Assembly: GCA_002205965.3 (NCBI GenBank)
Contig: NADL03000065.1
Location: 124,001-188,000, forward strand
Length of the DNA: 64,000 nt
Direction: 5' to 3'
Source of the DNA: Kappaphycus alvarezii
Lineage: Eukaryota; Rhodophyta; Florideophyceae; Gigartinales; Solieriaceae
Shown here in pieces: positions 20,932-30,961 of the stretch (the stretch's first letter is position 1; each line of letters begins with the position of its first letter). The position numbers and the translations under genes are program-made. The notes below the pieces were generated by a model. It saw only the letters and a program-made list of their open reading frames with translations, ran no database searches and was not told where the DNA came from.

Positions 20932-23900
20932 ATGGGCTCAATAAACATCCGATCTATGATCTGGTTAACAAGCGAAAGCGATTGGGCTTTCAAGCGTCAA
21001 AATCCGACCATTTTGAGAGGAATGACGACTTTCTTCCCGACCAAGCCTCAGCACCGTGTTGAGGCGGATCGAGAGGCACTCAACACGGATGCGGAGCAGC
21101 CTTTTGTGATGCACAGCCCCTCCAGAACCCATGGTGGCGGCTCTTCCGCCGCTGCATTGACAAACCAACCACAAGGCGAGTCTCCATCAGAGATATTGTC
21201 GCATCGGGGGGGGGTAGGCCGTCTGGTAGAGGAAGGGGTCTCGGTCGCGGATCATCATTATCTTCCGGAGCCGCGCGTGTTAGAGGCAGAGGTTCAAGAA
21301 CTACTCTGAGGGGTAGAGAGACAAGGAGAGTAATTTCAAGAAGGGTACTGACCGGATCAGGATTAGACGTTTTGCAGCGAAGATTACTCACAAGTTCTGA
21401 TGGAGAAACCTCTGACTCGCTTCTCCAGAACAGAGCACGAATTCTATGTCAAACGTCGGTATCTAAGATGAAATTGGAGTGTACTGTGAGGGGGATTATT
21501 CCATCGAGGTGTGGATATGTTTTGCTGATGATGAAGTGTTGATCAAACAACTGACAGAGTGGCTCAATGAGCTTCTTGGATTACAAAACCGTGGAGAAGA
21601 AATAACTATTCCCGATAAGTACCGATACGTAGCAGTTTTACTTCTATATCACACCACTGGACTCAGTTTCGACAAGGCAATACAATAATGCGTCAAAGCG
21701 GCTATATCCCTCCGTCTTCGGACAAGGAGAAGTTTATCTCAGATAAAATTTTGGCTTATTCACCAAAGGAAGGGGTTCAGATGGTATGGGAAATTGGAAT
21801 AATCGACGAGATCAGACAAGGCAGCTGACAGAATTTGAATCATTGGCGTTTCGTGAGACAAGAAAGGTGTTTTTTACTGCTCTGCAATTGCTGGCTACCT
21901 TAGACGATAATCTTTATGGTACAAGGGCATCAGATAATCAGGTTAAGATGTTGAGTTCAAGAAAAGCGGATAGAGAAGGGCATTTTGCGGACGCATTCGC
22001 GGATGCCCTTTTTAGAGTAGTCTTGCATTAAGATTTAGACGGCGTGGGGAATCACAGGTGGAATCTGTTCGTAATTGTTTATGACATTGATGGACGGGGG
22101 GGGGAAGAGGCACTAAATGGTTGCATTGTTACAGCCGACAGAGGGTACGGAAAGAGGAATTTATGAATTTGATGAATGAATTTGGAGTGAGTTCTGTCTT
22201 TGTCATGTCAGATCATTTACTTCGTGTGCACCCTTTCGTTGCAAGGTCGTTTCTGAATCCGAGTCGCGGGATGAGGAGGAAGAGTAATTTGGATACAGAT
22301 CAAGGATCAAGATCTGAGGGGACAGATGGAAGTACAGATAACCTTCAGTCAACAACAACTCAGCGGGGACTGAAAATGAAGATGTTGGGCAAACGAAACT
22401 GGTTATTGCAGATAGAAGGGCATCGTTTATCATTGATGATAGCCCTAAACTGGGACCAGAAGTTTTTATGGCAAAAATCCCCTAGTGGCTCTCTGAATAG
22501 GACAGGTCAACGAAGGGTGAGTGCCATAGCAGTAAGAGAACATGGATCAGAGAAGTTCAGTAAAGTTTTGAGGTTCATGTATACTGTACCTCAAAACGTA
22601 TCTGATTTACTGAACAAGTGGATTGCGGTTCCCAAGACTGGTTTTTGTTTCGACTGGACTCTCTTCGGTCGCAGCTTGGTTGAACATGTAGGTCAACAAG
22701 TCAAGAAGGGTAGTGCAGAGGAAAAACTTAAGCAACATTGTGATGTGCTGACCGTCATGCAGAGATGTGCAGAATGGTTTGTATTAAGGCAGTTCAGAGT
22801 CACAGGTACAACTGCTGCAATGATTTTAATGTCAAATGATGAGTTGGTCTCCATGTTTGGACTGGATCCGACACCTACCGATGACAAGACACTATCTGAA
22901 TGGTTTGATGATCTCCAGAGGAGTTGGTTCAGTAGTAAATTCGTCTGAGGTGATGATGAGGGGAACAGCAAACGAGGACGCTGTAATGAACGCTTTGAGA
23001 TCTATGAATTTTGTGACGGCGTTATTTGATGTGGGAATGCTATGTATAAGAACAACTGTTTCTAGCTTGTTCACCAGACGGCTTCTATCTTGGATGTTTC
23101 TAAATTTGGGGACGAGCAGAACAACATCACTGGACATGGAGAAGGGGAGGTAATGGCATCTGTTGAGATCAAGACTCGAGTTGCTGCCTCTACACTGGGA
23201 CAGGCGTTGTCCTTGTCCAGAGCTGAACCATTTTTTTGCGCCTTTGGAGACGACGCATTCAAAAAGTATGTCCCAAAGATCACATTGGTCAAATCGCGCA
23301 ACAACTTCTTGTATTGGGGTTGCAGTACTCTGTTCATGTTGTTGCTGGAGAATCTGGAATTCTATACACTGTCATAATCAAGTGTTCCTCAGAGATTATC
23401 TGTAAGGTTCGGGAGGTATTACTATCGTTTTGTCAACCAATTCTGAACTGGGCATATGACGGCAGTACAGATCTTCCAAGTTTTGTTGTAGGTGCAACTC
23501 AACAACTCGTGCGAGCTCAATACAAATTCCGGAAGATAATAGACGACAGAGTAAGGAGTGCTGGTCCGTTTGTCCCCCCAAACTTATTCAAGCACGCATC
23601 CCAAAGCTTTTACTCCAAAAAAAGCGGGAGTGGATGGGGCAACACAGCAGCGTGCCATTTTACGATCGTCAACCTCTAACCTGAAGTGGGAACAGAGAAT
23701 AGTATCCCTGATTATCAAAAAAATCGCTGTGGATGCATTCATTGCTTGGCGCATGCACCAGAGGGAGGATCTGCTTAGGAGACCAAAGCCTCATTTGATC
23801 ACTTGATAACTATCGCAGCCTTTTAAAAAAGGTTCAGGCTACAACAGATTCCATGTACGACATCTCGCATGAGTTGCTATTATTGGCAACAAATCGGTAT

Positions 23901-24476
23901 GTGACTGAGGTTGCTGAATGTCTAATCGATAATGTAGGAGGGAATGGAGAGGCTATAACTACTGAAGAAAGGGTCAGGTTAATAAGATTGGCTCATAAGA
24001 CAAAGCGAAACCGTTTAAAGTTTTTCAACTCTACAGACGGCTTAGTGTTACGATGTTCCATTCGCGTTCATTCTCCAAAGCAGTTCGTAAATATTCTGTA
24101 TTGTACGTTTTGGGGCACACACCACGGGAAAGATAGCCAAGGGAAACTTCTTTGGGTCACAAAACTTCATACGCTGTACTATTTGTGGGTTCCATCTATG
24201 TGTTCGAACTTATCTGGGTCTACGAAAGAGTTTTTGGGACGTTTGGCATTTCACAAAAGTCCTTAAGCCGAGAATAATCCCTTCGTTTCAATCGAGAGCA
24301 ACTTCTAGATCAATAACACCCAGTGGAACTGAAAAAAGAAGCTCTTTACCAGGAGTCGGCGATGCAGTCAGGCCAGAAGTCTTAGAGGCGACGTCAGGTT
24401 TTACACGAGAGGTGCGCGATAATTCTTCAAATTCCGCTGCCTCTAAAGGACTACTCGCTGCAATGCGGGAACTGTG
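20932..24476 (+). pseudogene. piggyBac-like DDE transposase fused to YqaJ-like nuclease, frame-broken
   Basis: Large transposase of the 20.8-24.9 kb element, read across at least eight frame changes. In order it has: start at 20932 or the ATG at 21022; an Arg/Gly-rich segment (about 21200-21300); a helical region with PDKYRYVAVLLLYHTTGLSF (21620-21680); LDDNLYGTRASDNQ and RKADREGHFADAFADALFR (21895-22020); TADRGYGKEEF (22133-22165); and VSSVFVMSDHLLRVHPFV. The Asp residues of LDD and TADRG probably are the first two DDE residues. A PD-(D/E)XK nuclease follows (see 22955). A piggyBac-like C-terminus at 23600-23800 reads GVDGATQQRAILRSSTSNLK then WEQRIV and AVDAFIAWRM, like the 'VDxxDQ ... kW.+R......+A+.NA' end of DDE_Tnp_1_7. 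It finishes with 23853-24266 and a Ser/Thr-rich tail. The third acidic residue is not assigned. Confidence 0.65.
22955..23460 (+). other. YqaJ/lambda-exonuclease-like PD-(D/E)XK nuclease domain inside the transposase
   Basis: A coherent nuclease core can be followed across two frame changes. It reads MMRGTANEDAVMNALRS (Glu of motif I), then CSPDG (the motif II Asp), then ASVEIKTRVA (the E-x-K motif), and HIGQIAQQLLVLGL followed by YSVHVVAGESGILYTV (the conserved Gln helix and following strand). This spacing, GTxNE / SPDG / EIKT / HxxQxxxQ, is that of YqaJ-type viral recombinase exonucleases (family knowledge). All catalytic residues named are present. It lies between the TADRG block and the piggyBac-like C-terminal block, so it is nested in or fused within the transposase. 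Confidence 0.65.
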
Positions 24477-24892
24477 ACTCCTCAGCGTATAACTCGACTC
24501 CGCGGAGTCTGCCTCAAGGTGAATCATCTGTGCTTGAGCCGCCCCCCGCAAGCGATGCAGGAGGTAATACAACGTTGATTTCAACGGCCTTTTAAGAGGT
24601 CACCTGGTGAGGTCTTCTATTCTCAATAACACCCGGAAAAAATCTGTAGAAAGTTTTAAAAAACAGTATTTGCCGAAATAGATTTTAATTTAGGATAAGC
24701 ATAGTTCAAATAAGGGAATAATGGCCTCTTTGAAGAGGCCCAGATGCCCAAACTTCAAGAAGATGGCTCTCCTTAGATATTGGTCCTTAAGCTCTCAAAC
24801 TTTGGTCAGTAACAGAGGTAGATGTGCACTTTCAGGACATATATTTATTTTGGAGAGTGCATGAAAAATGCCGAGCTTGTGGGGGTTCAAAC

Positions 24893-24937
24893 CTTATGTG
24901 AAGTATAGTTACCCTTAATACCTGGCATTAGGGATAT
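24893..24937 (-). repeat. Right terminal inverted repeat
   Basis: Ends GGCATTAGGG at 24933 followed by ATAT. Inverted copy of the left end with a GGTA insertion relative to it. Confidence 0.75.
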
Positions 24938-26305
24938 GAAAAATTAACATTTAGCTAAACAAGAAGTAAAATGTTTCGCATTTATCTTCAAATATTAGCA
25001 CTGAACCATTCAAATGGGCGACGATTATGAACTAATTCAGGCATCACATTGTAAGCTGGAACGATTCAGAGACCGAAAGAGCTAAACAATTTCTACTTCA
25101 AGAACAGTCACCCGCCAAGTCTCCGTCATTCCTTTTCTCTTTTCTTTCTTTGCGAAAGAGAACGATAAAGGGAAGAAGTTTGAGATCGGAAGGAGATGTA
25201 GGTGACGAAAAGGAGCAAAAATTGTCGTTTTAGTGGTCGAATGGCAGAGAAAGAGAAGAGAAAAATAAAAAGGTCATGGAGATATTTCTACTGCTAGGAT
25301 CGCATCGTGCCCTTTCTGTTCCTAGGTGCTTTATTAGATGTTTCCGCGTTGCGGGGTGCTCATAGTGATTTTTGGGAAATTTACGAGTCACAGGAGAAGA
25401 AAGACGTTTAGGCGACAGAGTTATTGTGTCGTGTTACTTTCCTCCGAAAGAAGAGCATACATCGTAGCATTAGCTCTAACGCCTATTCAACAAGCAATGG
25501 ATATTATTTGCTCAAGAGACATCATATTGCCACACATTATCGTTCGCCAAATAACATTTTGTGGAGAATAATGATATATCGCACGATACGGTTCACCGCC
25601 TGAGTAGACCAAAACCGAGCCGAAAACGCGATGACGAGCCTATTCGCCTCCAAGACCCCCGAAAAAACGCTCGAAATCCCCTCGGTGGCCATTTTAGTTC
25701 GATTTAGCCTGCCCCTTTTCTTTTTGGCCGGATTGTTTGGTACAGTACAGTACAATAATTTGTGATGTGGTCTTAACTTCTGCATCAGCTGCCCGTTGAA
25801 GATGGAGAACAAGTACAGTACTGTACAGTACAGGAATGCCTACCGTATCTTTGAGGGAAAATTTTGGGTAATTTATTATTTGGAAAGTACTGTAATGTCA
25901 TTTCTTGAAGTGAGGCCACATGTTCCATTAGGGATTGAAGGGTATCTTTGAAGCGTTTTCTGTTGAAAGTGCGGTAATTTCTTAAATGCCGTTAATTTAT
26001 GCTAGAATCCTGGAAAGCAACATGGGCTTAACCCACGTTGACACTTGTCTCGAGAACTAGCCTGTTCTTGTACAGTACTTGCATCATACTGTACATATCA
26101 ATGCTCCTCGTAATGTCCACTACCACGATCTCAGGGGATCAACGCCCTGGTCACTTTCCGGACTATGACATTAGCCTTCCTCCTCCACCACGCGCTTCCC
26201 TGTCGTCCCTTTCCCACGCTCAATAACGCACAAACCAGAGACCTTCATCCTCGTCACCTCTGCACGACCAGACTCTCCCACAATCACGGCCCCGCTCCTC
26301 GAACC
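24938..26305. other. Intergenic; contains GTAC-type repeat, upstream region of the Lin0512 gene
   Basis: A short frame at 25338-25571 has no recognisable domain. GTAC-rich palindromic repeats lie at 25738-25834 and near 26068-26096. The last 200 bases become C-rich and pyrimidine-rich, as in front of the other host genes here, and may hold the promoter and 5' leader. Confidence 0.4.
25738..25834. repeat. TACTGTACAGTA-type palindromic repeats
   Basis: Includes TACAGTACAGTACA (about 25740) and GTACAGTACTGTACAGTACAG (about 25813), built from the self-complementary unit TACTGTACAGTA. The same unit recurs at about 30236-30570, 33540-33600, 33818-33832, 47735-47875 and 48895-49030. Confidence 0.75.
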
Positions 26306-26929
26306 ATGCAACTCACCCAGCCGTCCCTTTCAAATTCCCCTCAAGTCGCCATTGTCGAAGTAAGGCCCCCACGCTGCAATTCCACCCCTGCTTACCCACT
26401 CCCTCCCCATCCGTCCCCCTCAAAAACATCCCAACACCTCAATGCTAACCCCTGCACACGCGGTTGAAAATCAGATCGGCTGTGGCACCGATCTCCACGG
26501 CCAGGATGCCACTGTTGCAGCTGTCCGTGCCTGCAGAAGTACGTCATTTTCACTCTTCTAGTCCACGAGTCTTCGATCGAATACATAGGCCTTAGCATCC
26601 TGGTATCGCAAACTGACCTGTCTGCGGTTTTGTCTCACTCACTTCCTGCAGATGCCATTGGTTCAATTCGTTGCCTGGATTATCTCGCCTTCTCCCTGAC
26701 GGTGATTTGTCTCGTATGCAAGTGCGAGTTCGTCTCGGAGTTCCCAATGATTTTGCAGTGACGTGCAGATAGACCGTGTCAAGCAACAGTTTCCGTATGG
26801 AACAGTTAGTGTGGAGGTAGTTGAGGGGGATTGACATGTTCATCAGGCATTGTCCTGCCGGAGCAAGGCGATCGCAAAGGCGATGATCGAGCGATTGTAG
26901 TGGTGGCTGCAGTAGAAGTGGCATGTTAG
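26306..26929 (+). CDS. Lin0512-family conserved protein, three exons, exon 3 with indels
   Basis: Small conserved protein of unknown function, about 130 residues. Exon 1 (26306-26359) reads MQLTQPSLSNSPQVAIVE. Intron 1 (26360-26474) starts GTAAGG, contains GCTAAC and ends CAG. Exon 2 (26475-26538) reads IGCGTDLHGQDATVAAVRAC. Intron 2 (26539-26651) starts GTACGT, contains ACTGAC and ends CAG. Both introns restore the family motif 'GxGxDxHGQDxTxAAVRAxRNAI' across the joins. Exon 3 (26652-26929) reads FNSLPGLSRLLPDGD, VRVRLGVPNDFAV, DRVKQQFPYGTVSVEVVEG and ends DDRAIVVVAAVEVAC before a TAG. Three single-base frame changes interrupt exon 3. The family is widespread in bacteria and also in eukaryotes, and its biochemical role is not known to me. 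Confidence 0.75.
26360..26474 (+). other. Spliceosomal intron 1 of the Lin0512-family gene
   Basis: 115 bases, GTAAGG...AAAATCAG, with an AATGCTAACC branch-like site about 40 bases before the acceptor. Removing it joins VAIVE to IGCGTDLHG in frame. Confidence 0.75.
26539..26651 (+). other. Spliceosomal intron 2 of the Lin0512-family gene
   Basis: 113 bases, GTACGT...CACTTCCTGCAG, with a pyrimidine-rich end and ACTGAC upstream. Removing it creates RACRNAI, the family sequence, across a split codon. Confidence 0.75.
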
Positions 26930-27197
26930 TGGAGACTTGTTTACTGTCTGAAACCAACTTATCGGTTATCTCATTTTGCTATTCTATTCTCTCGGTTTTC
27001 TTATTTCGAGAGGGGAATGGGAGAGTGGGTGTAGCGGACGAGAAAATGGAATTATGCCTACAAATGTACATGCGAAGGCTCTCGTATGGATATTCATTCA
27101 GCAACGCAACCCAAAGTTCAAGTACTGACAGCCTCCCGGTCATGCCTCTATCGGCACTGTCCAACTGTCGTAGCTCTCGTAAGCATCCTGTCATCTC
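26930..27197. other. Short 3' intergenic space between convergent genes
   Basis: Separates the stop of the Lin0512-family gene (+) from the stop of the PRT_C gene (-). Open stretches here are shadows. Confidence 0.4.
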
Positions 27198-29900
27198 TTA
27201 CTGCTCTTCCGAAACCAACTGGCGGGAAGCTGAGGCCCTCGGCGTACCTCCTTTGCGACGTCTTCTACTCTCAGTCTTTCTTGAATTTTTTGGCCTTTTC
27301 GTAATACGAGAGGGCACAGACTGCCAAAACTGAAGTGCGATGTTGGACGGCGGCAAAAAGTGTTTAAAGAATAGGAAGAACACAAACCCTAGGAACAGCA
27401 ATCTTGAAGGCACAATCGCGAGCACTATTGCAAACATAAGAAGGGCACCTACGGCAACCCAACTTTGCCATTCTTCGGCGCCCCAAAGAAACAGCGATTG
27501 CACTTTGCCAAGCTCGCCGTTGAGCTTGCCTAGCACATTCTGCGCGGCCGAGAGAGTATCGTGCACCTGTGTCACAAGCGAGAGGACACTTGCCTGCCTT
27601 CGCTCGGCGTCCTCAGATTCAGTTCGCCCCATGCCAAGGCCAAGCCAGTTATACTTTGTTTCAACAACCCAGGCAGCCTGCAATGCCACCAAGAAGGCCG
27701 GAACGTAGTTGACAAGGCCCTTGAAGGCAATAGTAATGCAGACTAAAATAGCAAGAATAGTCGCAGGTGGGTTCCTCCACTGGAACAGATGACTAATGAA
27801 CACGGCCAGCCCGGCTAATGGAGAGCAAAGCTCTGCGAAGCGCCCGATAGCATCACCCAGAACGGCTATATCAAATGGCTCATCATCTTTTGCCCGATAG
27901 ATGCGGTCGTTCGTGTCCATGTTTTCCCGAATTGCTGCGAGGGCCCGCTTAATCCATGACTTTCCACTGTCGTTGTGGTAGGTACGTACTGAATCTGTGT
28001 ACCAGTTCACAATTTCCGTGTTCTTGTCGACATGAGAGAATAGAAGGAGTGAATTGGACACTCGCTTTTTGTTACCCTCCTAGTGCGCGGTATCTGACAA
28101 TTTTGCATGTGCGGCAACCGCAAGGAGGGGAGGTGATGGCTCGTTTCGGAATGGAGACCTCGTGTAATTAAGATGCCTAGACACGTTGGTCTCTTTGGCT
28201 TCTTGTCTCTCCTCACCTTCCTCCCGTTTGGCCTCCTTGTTTTGATCCGGTGACTCCTGCTGTGATTCCTGGGACGGTGCCGCACGTCCAGAACTACCGA
28301 ACCTAGCTGCACATGCAGCTTATGTGCAGCAACCATTTCCCTCGTAATTGCAACCCAGTTATCGCGTCGTTAGTTTCTCGAATCTCCAACAAGCTAAAAA
28401 GAAGAGGTTTTCTCCCGGCATTGAATTTTCGCATCAGGTTCCCAACGTGTTGACAAGGTTTGCTCTTGGCGATTGTCCTGGCGATTTTCATGCTGTTTGT
28501 CCCTCTTGCCATCGCCATCCTTAGGTGGTTCTTTCGGCAGAGCCGACACACCGTCCATTGCTGCCTTCGACTCAGACTCTAAATGCAGCCGTATGCAATC
28601 GCGCATCATGATTGGAATCGACGCCTGGCTTACCTGCGCTATAGCCCGAGTCTCGCGACATAGTGATTCCTTCCGATGGCAGCGTAAAAAATCAAGTATC
28701 GTTGGCTCAAATATAACTTGCCCATCGTCGGAATAGATCGTTGTGATCAACCGCACCCTGGCTTTTTATCAAAATCTCGCCTTGGTCAATTCCCAACTGT
28801 TCCTTGACATTGCCCCAATCATCATCATGACATTGGTACTTGTCCTGCACTGCTAAAAAGAACGGCCGCCAAGTCTCATACCTCAATGCAATACCGGGTG
28901 GATATAAATCTCTGACCAGCGTTCACTAGCGCTTCCATCTACCGCAACGCTCCCAGACCCTTCTGCCCCGCTCCTCATCACTTGCGACGTCACCATCCCG
29001 TGGCGTACGCAGTCCTTTTTTCCGTCTCCGCAAACCTGAAGCGATTGCGTCTCGCCTACTGCCTCTCTCTCTTCTTAGCTGCGGTTTCTCCGCTTTCCCT
29101 CTTCTTCAACGTCGCTGCTCTTTTCGGCTGCAACACGTGCCTGCTCCCTAACCAGCTCGTCAAAGACTATACCTGCAACAGCGGCATCTGCAACCGGCCC
29201 GATAAATGGGGCATACCTCACAAATTCCTCCCGCAAAACATAGCCTGCACCCGTCCTATCCATCATATTAAATAGCCAGGAAGTTGCGTTCTGCATGGCC
29301 ATGGCATCTTGAGCCTTCAAGGTGGACATGATGGCAAAATCGGCCAAATCTCTCGGCACTGGCTCAAAGGAGCGATTTCGGACGTAAACGAGGAGCGAGA
29401 CGAATCGGCGGATGCAGCTGAGTCTTGAAATTCCTCCTGCAGTTGCTCCAAACTCTTCCCAAGCAGGTCGGCACAGGCTTGAACCATGGCGTCTCGCCAT
29501 GCAACGCCAGACGAGACGTAATGCTGTAAAGCGTCACTATTTGCAGCGCTAGAGACTTCAGCGCTGCGAAAATCACTGCCGCACTGTCATCCTCGTCGTC
29601 GGGATCTTCATCGGTGGAAACATGAGGGTCACGAGATATGGCGGTGGAGTGTGGGGACCCCGATCGAGAGGGGGAAGACCCGTCGGAGCGATTTGTGGAG
29701 GCTTCAGCTGAAAACATGGAGAGCGGGTCGGGGAAGTATCGACGATAAGAGTTGCTAGGAATGGAACGGAGATGATTGGAGACGGAAGATAGCGAACGGA
29801 TGCGACGGAAGATGGCAAGCTCAATGTCGCCTGGGTTTTGACCAGTGTCACTTTCGGCGGTGGCACTTTCTGCTGTCGGGTCTGGGGTCGTGGGACGCAT
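27198..29900 (-). CDS. EF-hand and PRT_C-domain multipass membrane protein, frame-broken
   Basis: Likely ER or contact-site membrane protein of about 900 residues. The start is the ATG at 29900 (MRPTTPDPTAESATAESDTG). The N-terminus is Ser/Asp-rich. An EF-hand-like loop, DRTGAGYVLREEF, lies near 29240 with Asp1, Gly6 and Glu12 kept but weak positions 3 and 5. Then come a basic stretch, a folded region (ALRYETWRPFFLAVQDKYQC, about 28880) and a conserved-looking region at 28394-28756. A charged Gln/Glu linker follows. The C-terminal frame 27198-28061 has hydrophobic segments LFQWRNPPATILAILVCITI and VAVGALLMFAIVLAIVPSRL, then LPPSNIALQFWQSVPSR. This matches the PRT_C domain of plant MCTPs, where paired membrane hairpins precede an 'F+RLPS' end. 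About five frame changes occur before the intact last 287 codons. The substrate or partner is unknown. Confidence 0.6.
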
Positions 29901-30960
29901 GTGGCTTTGGGTGGAGGTTGAGGGAAAGTGGGGTGAGGAAAGGGGAGAGTCGGAGTAGAAGGTTTCGCAGCCCCTCGGGGAGGAACGTGCACAAGGCTTT
30001 CGCTGAGTATGATGCGAGGTGAAGATGGTGAGCTGCAAACTCCTGCGTTTGGTCGCAAGAAGTTTTCTAGTGACAAGGTGACAGCTCTATCGAGCTTAAA
30101 GCATGGATGGCACATGCGAAAGCTTTGTCTTCTTCCATCGCCAATAATGGGCCGGGGCCAAGGTTTTTCAAGAAAATATAAAAAAAAAAAATATACACGT
30201 GTAATGAAATGTAGGTATGTTTTACAGTGGCAGCAAAATTCTGCATGCACTGTACCTTACGGTCAAGCACTGTATGTACAGTAAGCTGCCGAAATGAGAT
30301 ATTGTACGTGGGATAAAGTATTGTTCAGCCATGCGCATTACAGCTAATACTGTTGCTGTAGCCTCGTACCTCTGGTTTTGTAACTATGCTGTAAATCATG
30401 ATTACTGTACTGTACTGTACAGTATAAGTACAATACTGTACCACGTAGAGTAGTGTACTGTACAAACCATTACAGTGTAATGTACAATACTCAATGATCT
30501 ATAGAGGCGGACGGTTGCCCTCTAATGTGCGTACAGTAACGATGCTGTACTGTACAAGTGTCGATGTTGCTCAGTACAGGACAGGCAAGGAATAAAATTT
30601 GAAGCCCCCGGCAGGAGTGAAACGAATGCGGTGCGTTCAAAAAGGTCTCACTCGAGTTTTCGATTTGATATTGTGCGTGTTTTTGTCCCTTTGACCAACC
30701 TCGCCCTGCCTCGCGTGGCCACTTCACATGTCTCCGTGACTACTTCAAGCTTCACCAGACCACTTCCCTTTTCCGCTAAACAACTCTCCATCTCCCGAAT
30801 CCCTTCTCCTTCCTCTGGCGCTACTCACGCCCTCCCCCTTCTCATCTCCCCGCACGCACCACCCAATCCCCCAACCCTCGCCATTGCCCCCTGTCAATCT
30901 CCATCTTCCTTGATCCCACATGTTCCCTTGACTCAACCCCGTCAACCCACATCCCATCAT
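29901..30960. promoter_or_regulatory. Divergent intergenic region between the PRT_C gene and GPAT9
   Basis: About 1.06 kb separates the two start codons. The middle (30236-30570) is packed with TACTGTAC/GTACAGTA units. The stretch 30640-30960 is pyrimidine-rich before the GPAT9 ATG. No TATA box is obvious at a standard distance. Reading frames here are shadows of repeat and CT-rich sequence. Confidence 0.4.
30236..30570. repeat. Dense TACTGTACAGTA-type palindromic repeat cluster
   Basis: Examples are TTACTGTACTGTACTGTACAG (about 30402), TAGTGTACTGTACAAACC (about 30452) and CGATGCTGTACTGTACAAG (about 30540). The units are self-complementary and occur on the intergenic side of both flanking genes. 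Confidence 0.75.
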
Positions 30961-30961
30961 C

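Larger units (their letters stand above)
20791..24933 (+). mobile_element. 4.1-kb DNA transposon with TIRs carrying DDE + PD-(D/E)XK nuclease protein
   Basis: The left end reads CCCTAATGCCA followed by TGAAGGGTAACTATA. The right end, reverse complemented, reads CCCTAATGCCA, GGTA, then TTAAGGGTAACTATA. These form terminal inverted repeats of about 35 bases with a 4-base gap. Both ends are flanked by ATAT (20787-20790 and 24934-24937), which may be the target-site duplication or an extension of the repeat. A CCYT-type start is usual for piggyBac elements, though piggyBac normally duplicates TTAA. Inside, one plus-strand gene fills almost the whole length. A 20-bp palindrome (20858-20877) lies inside the left end, and part of it recurs near the right end at about 24690. 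The gene is frame-broken, so this copy is not autonomous as read. Confidence 0.75.

Noticed and set aside
22955..23460. Interpretation of the YqaJ-like domain as an integrated phage or virus gene
   Set aside because: It is in one colinear gene with DDE transposase blocks and inside terminal inverted repeats, so a transposon origin fits better.
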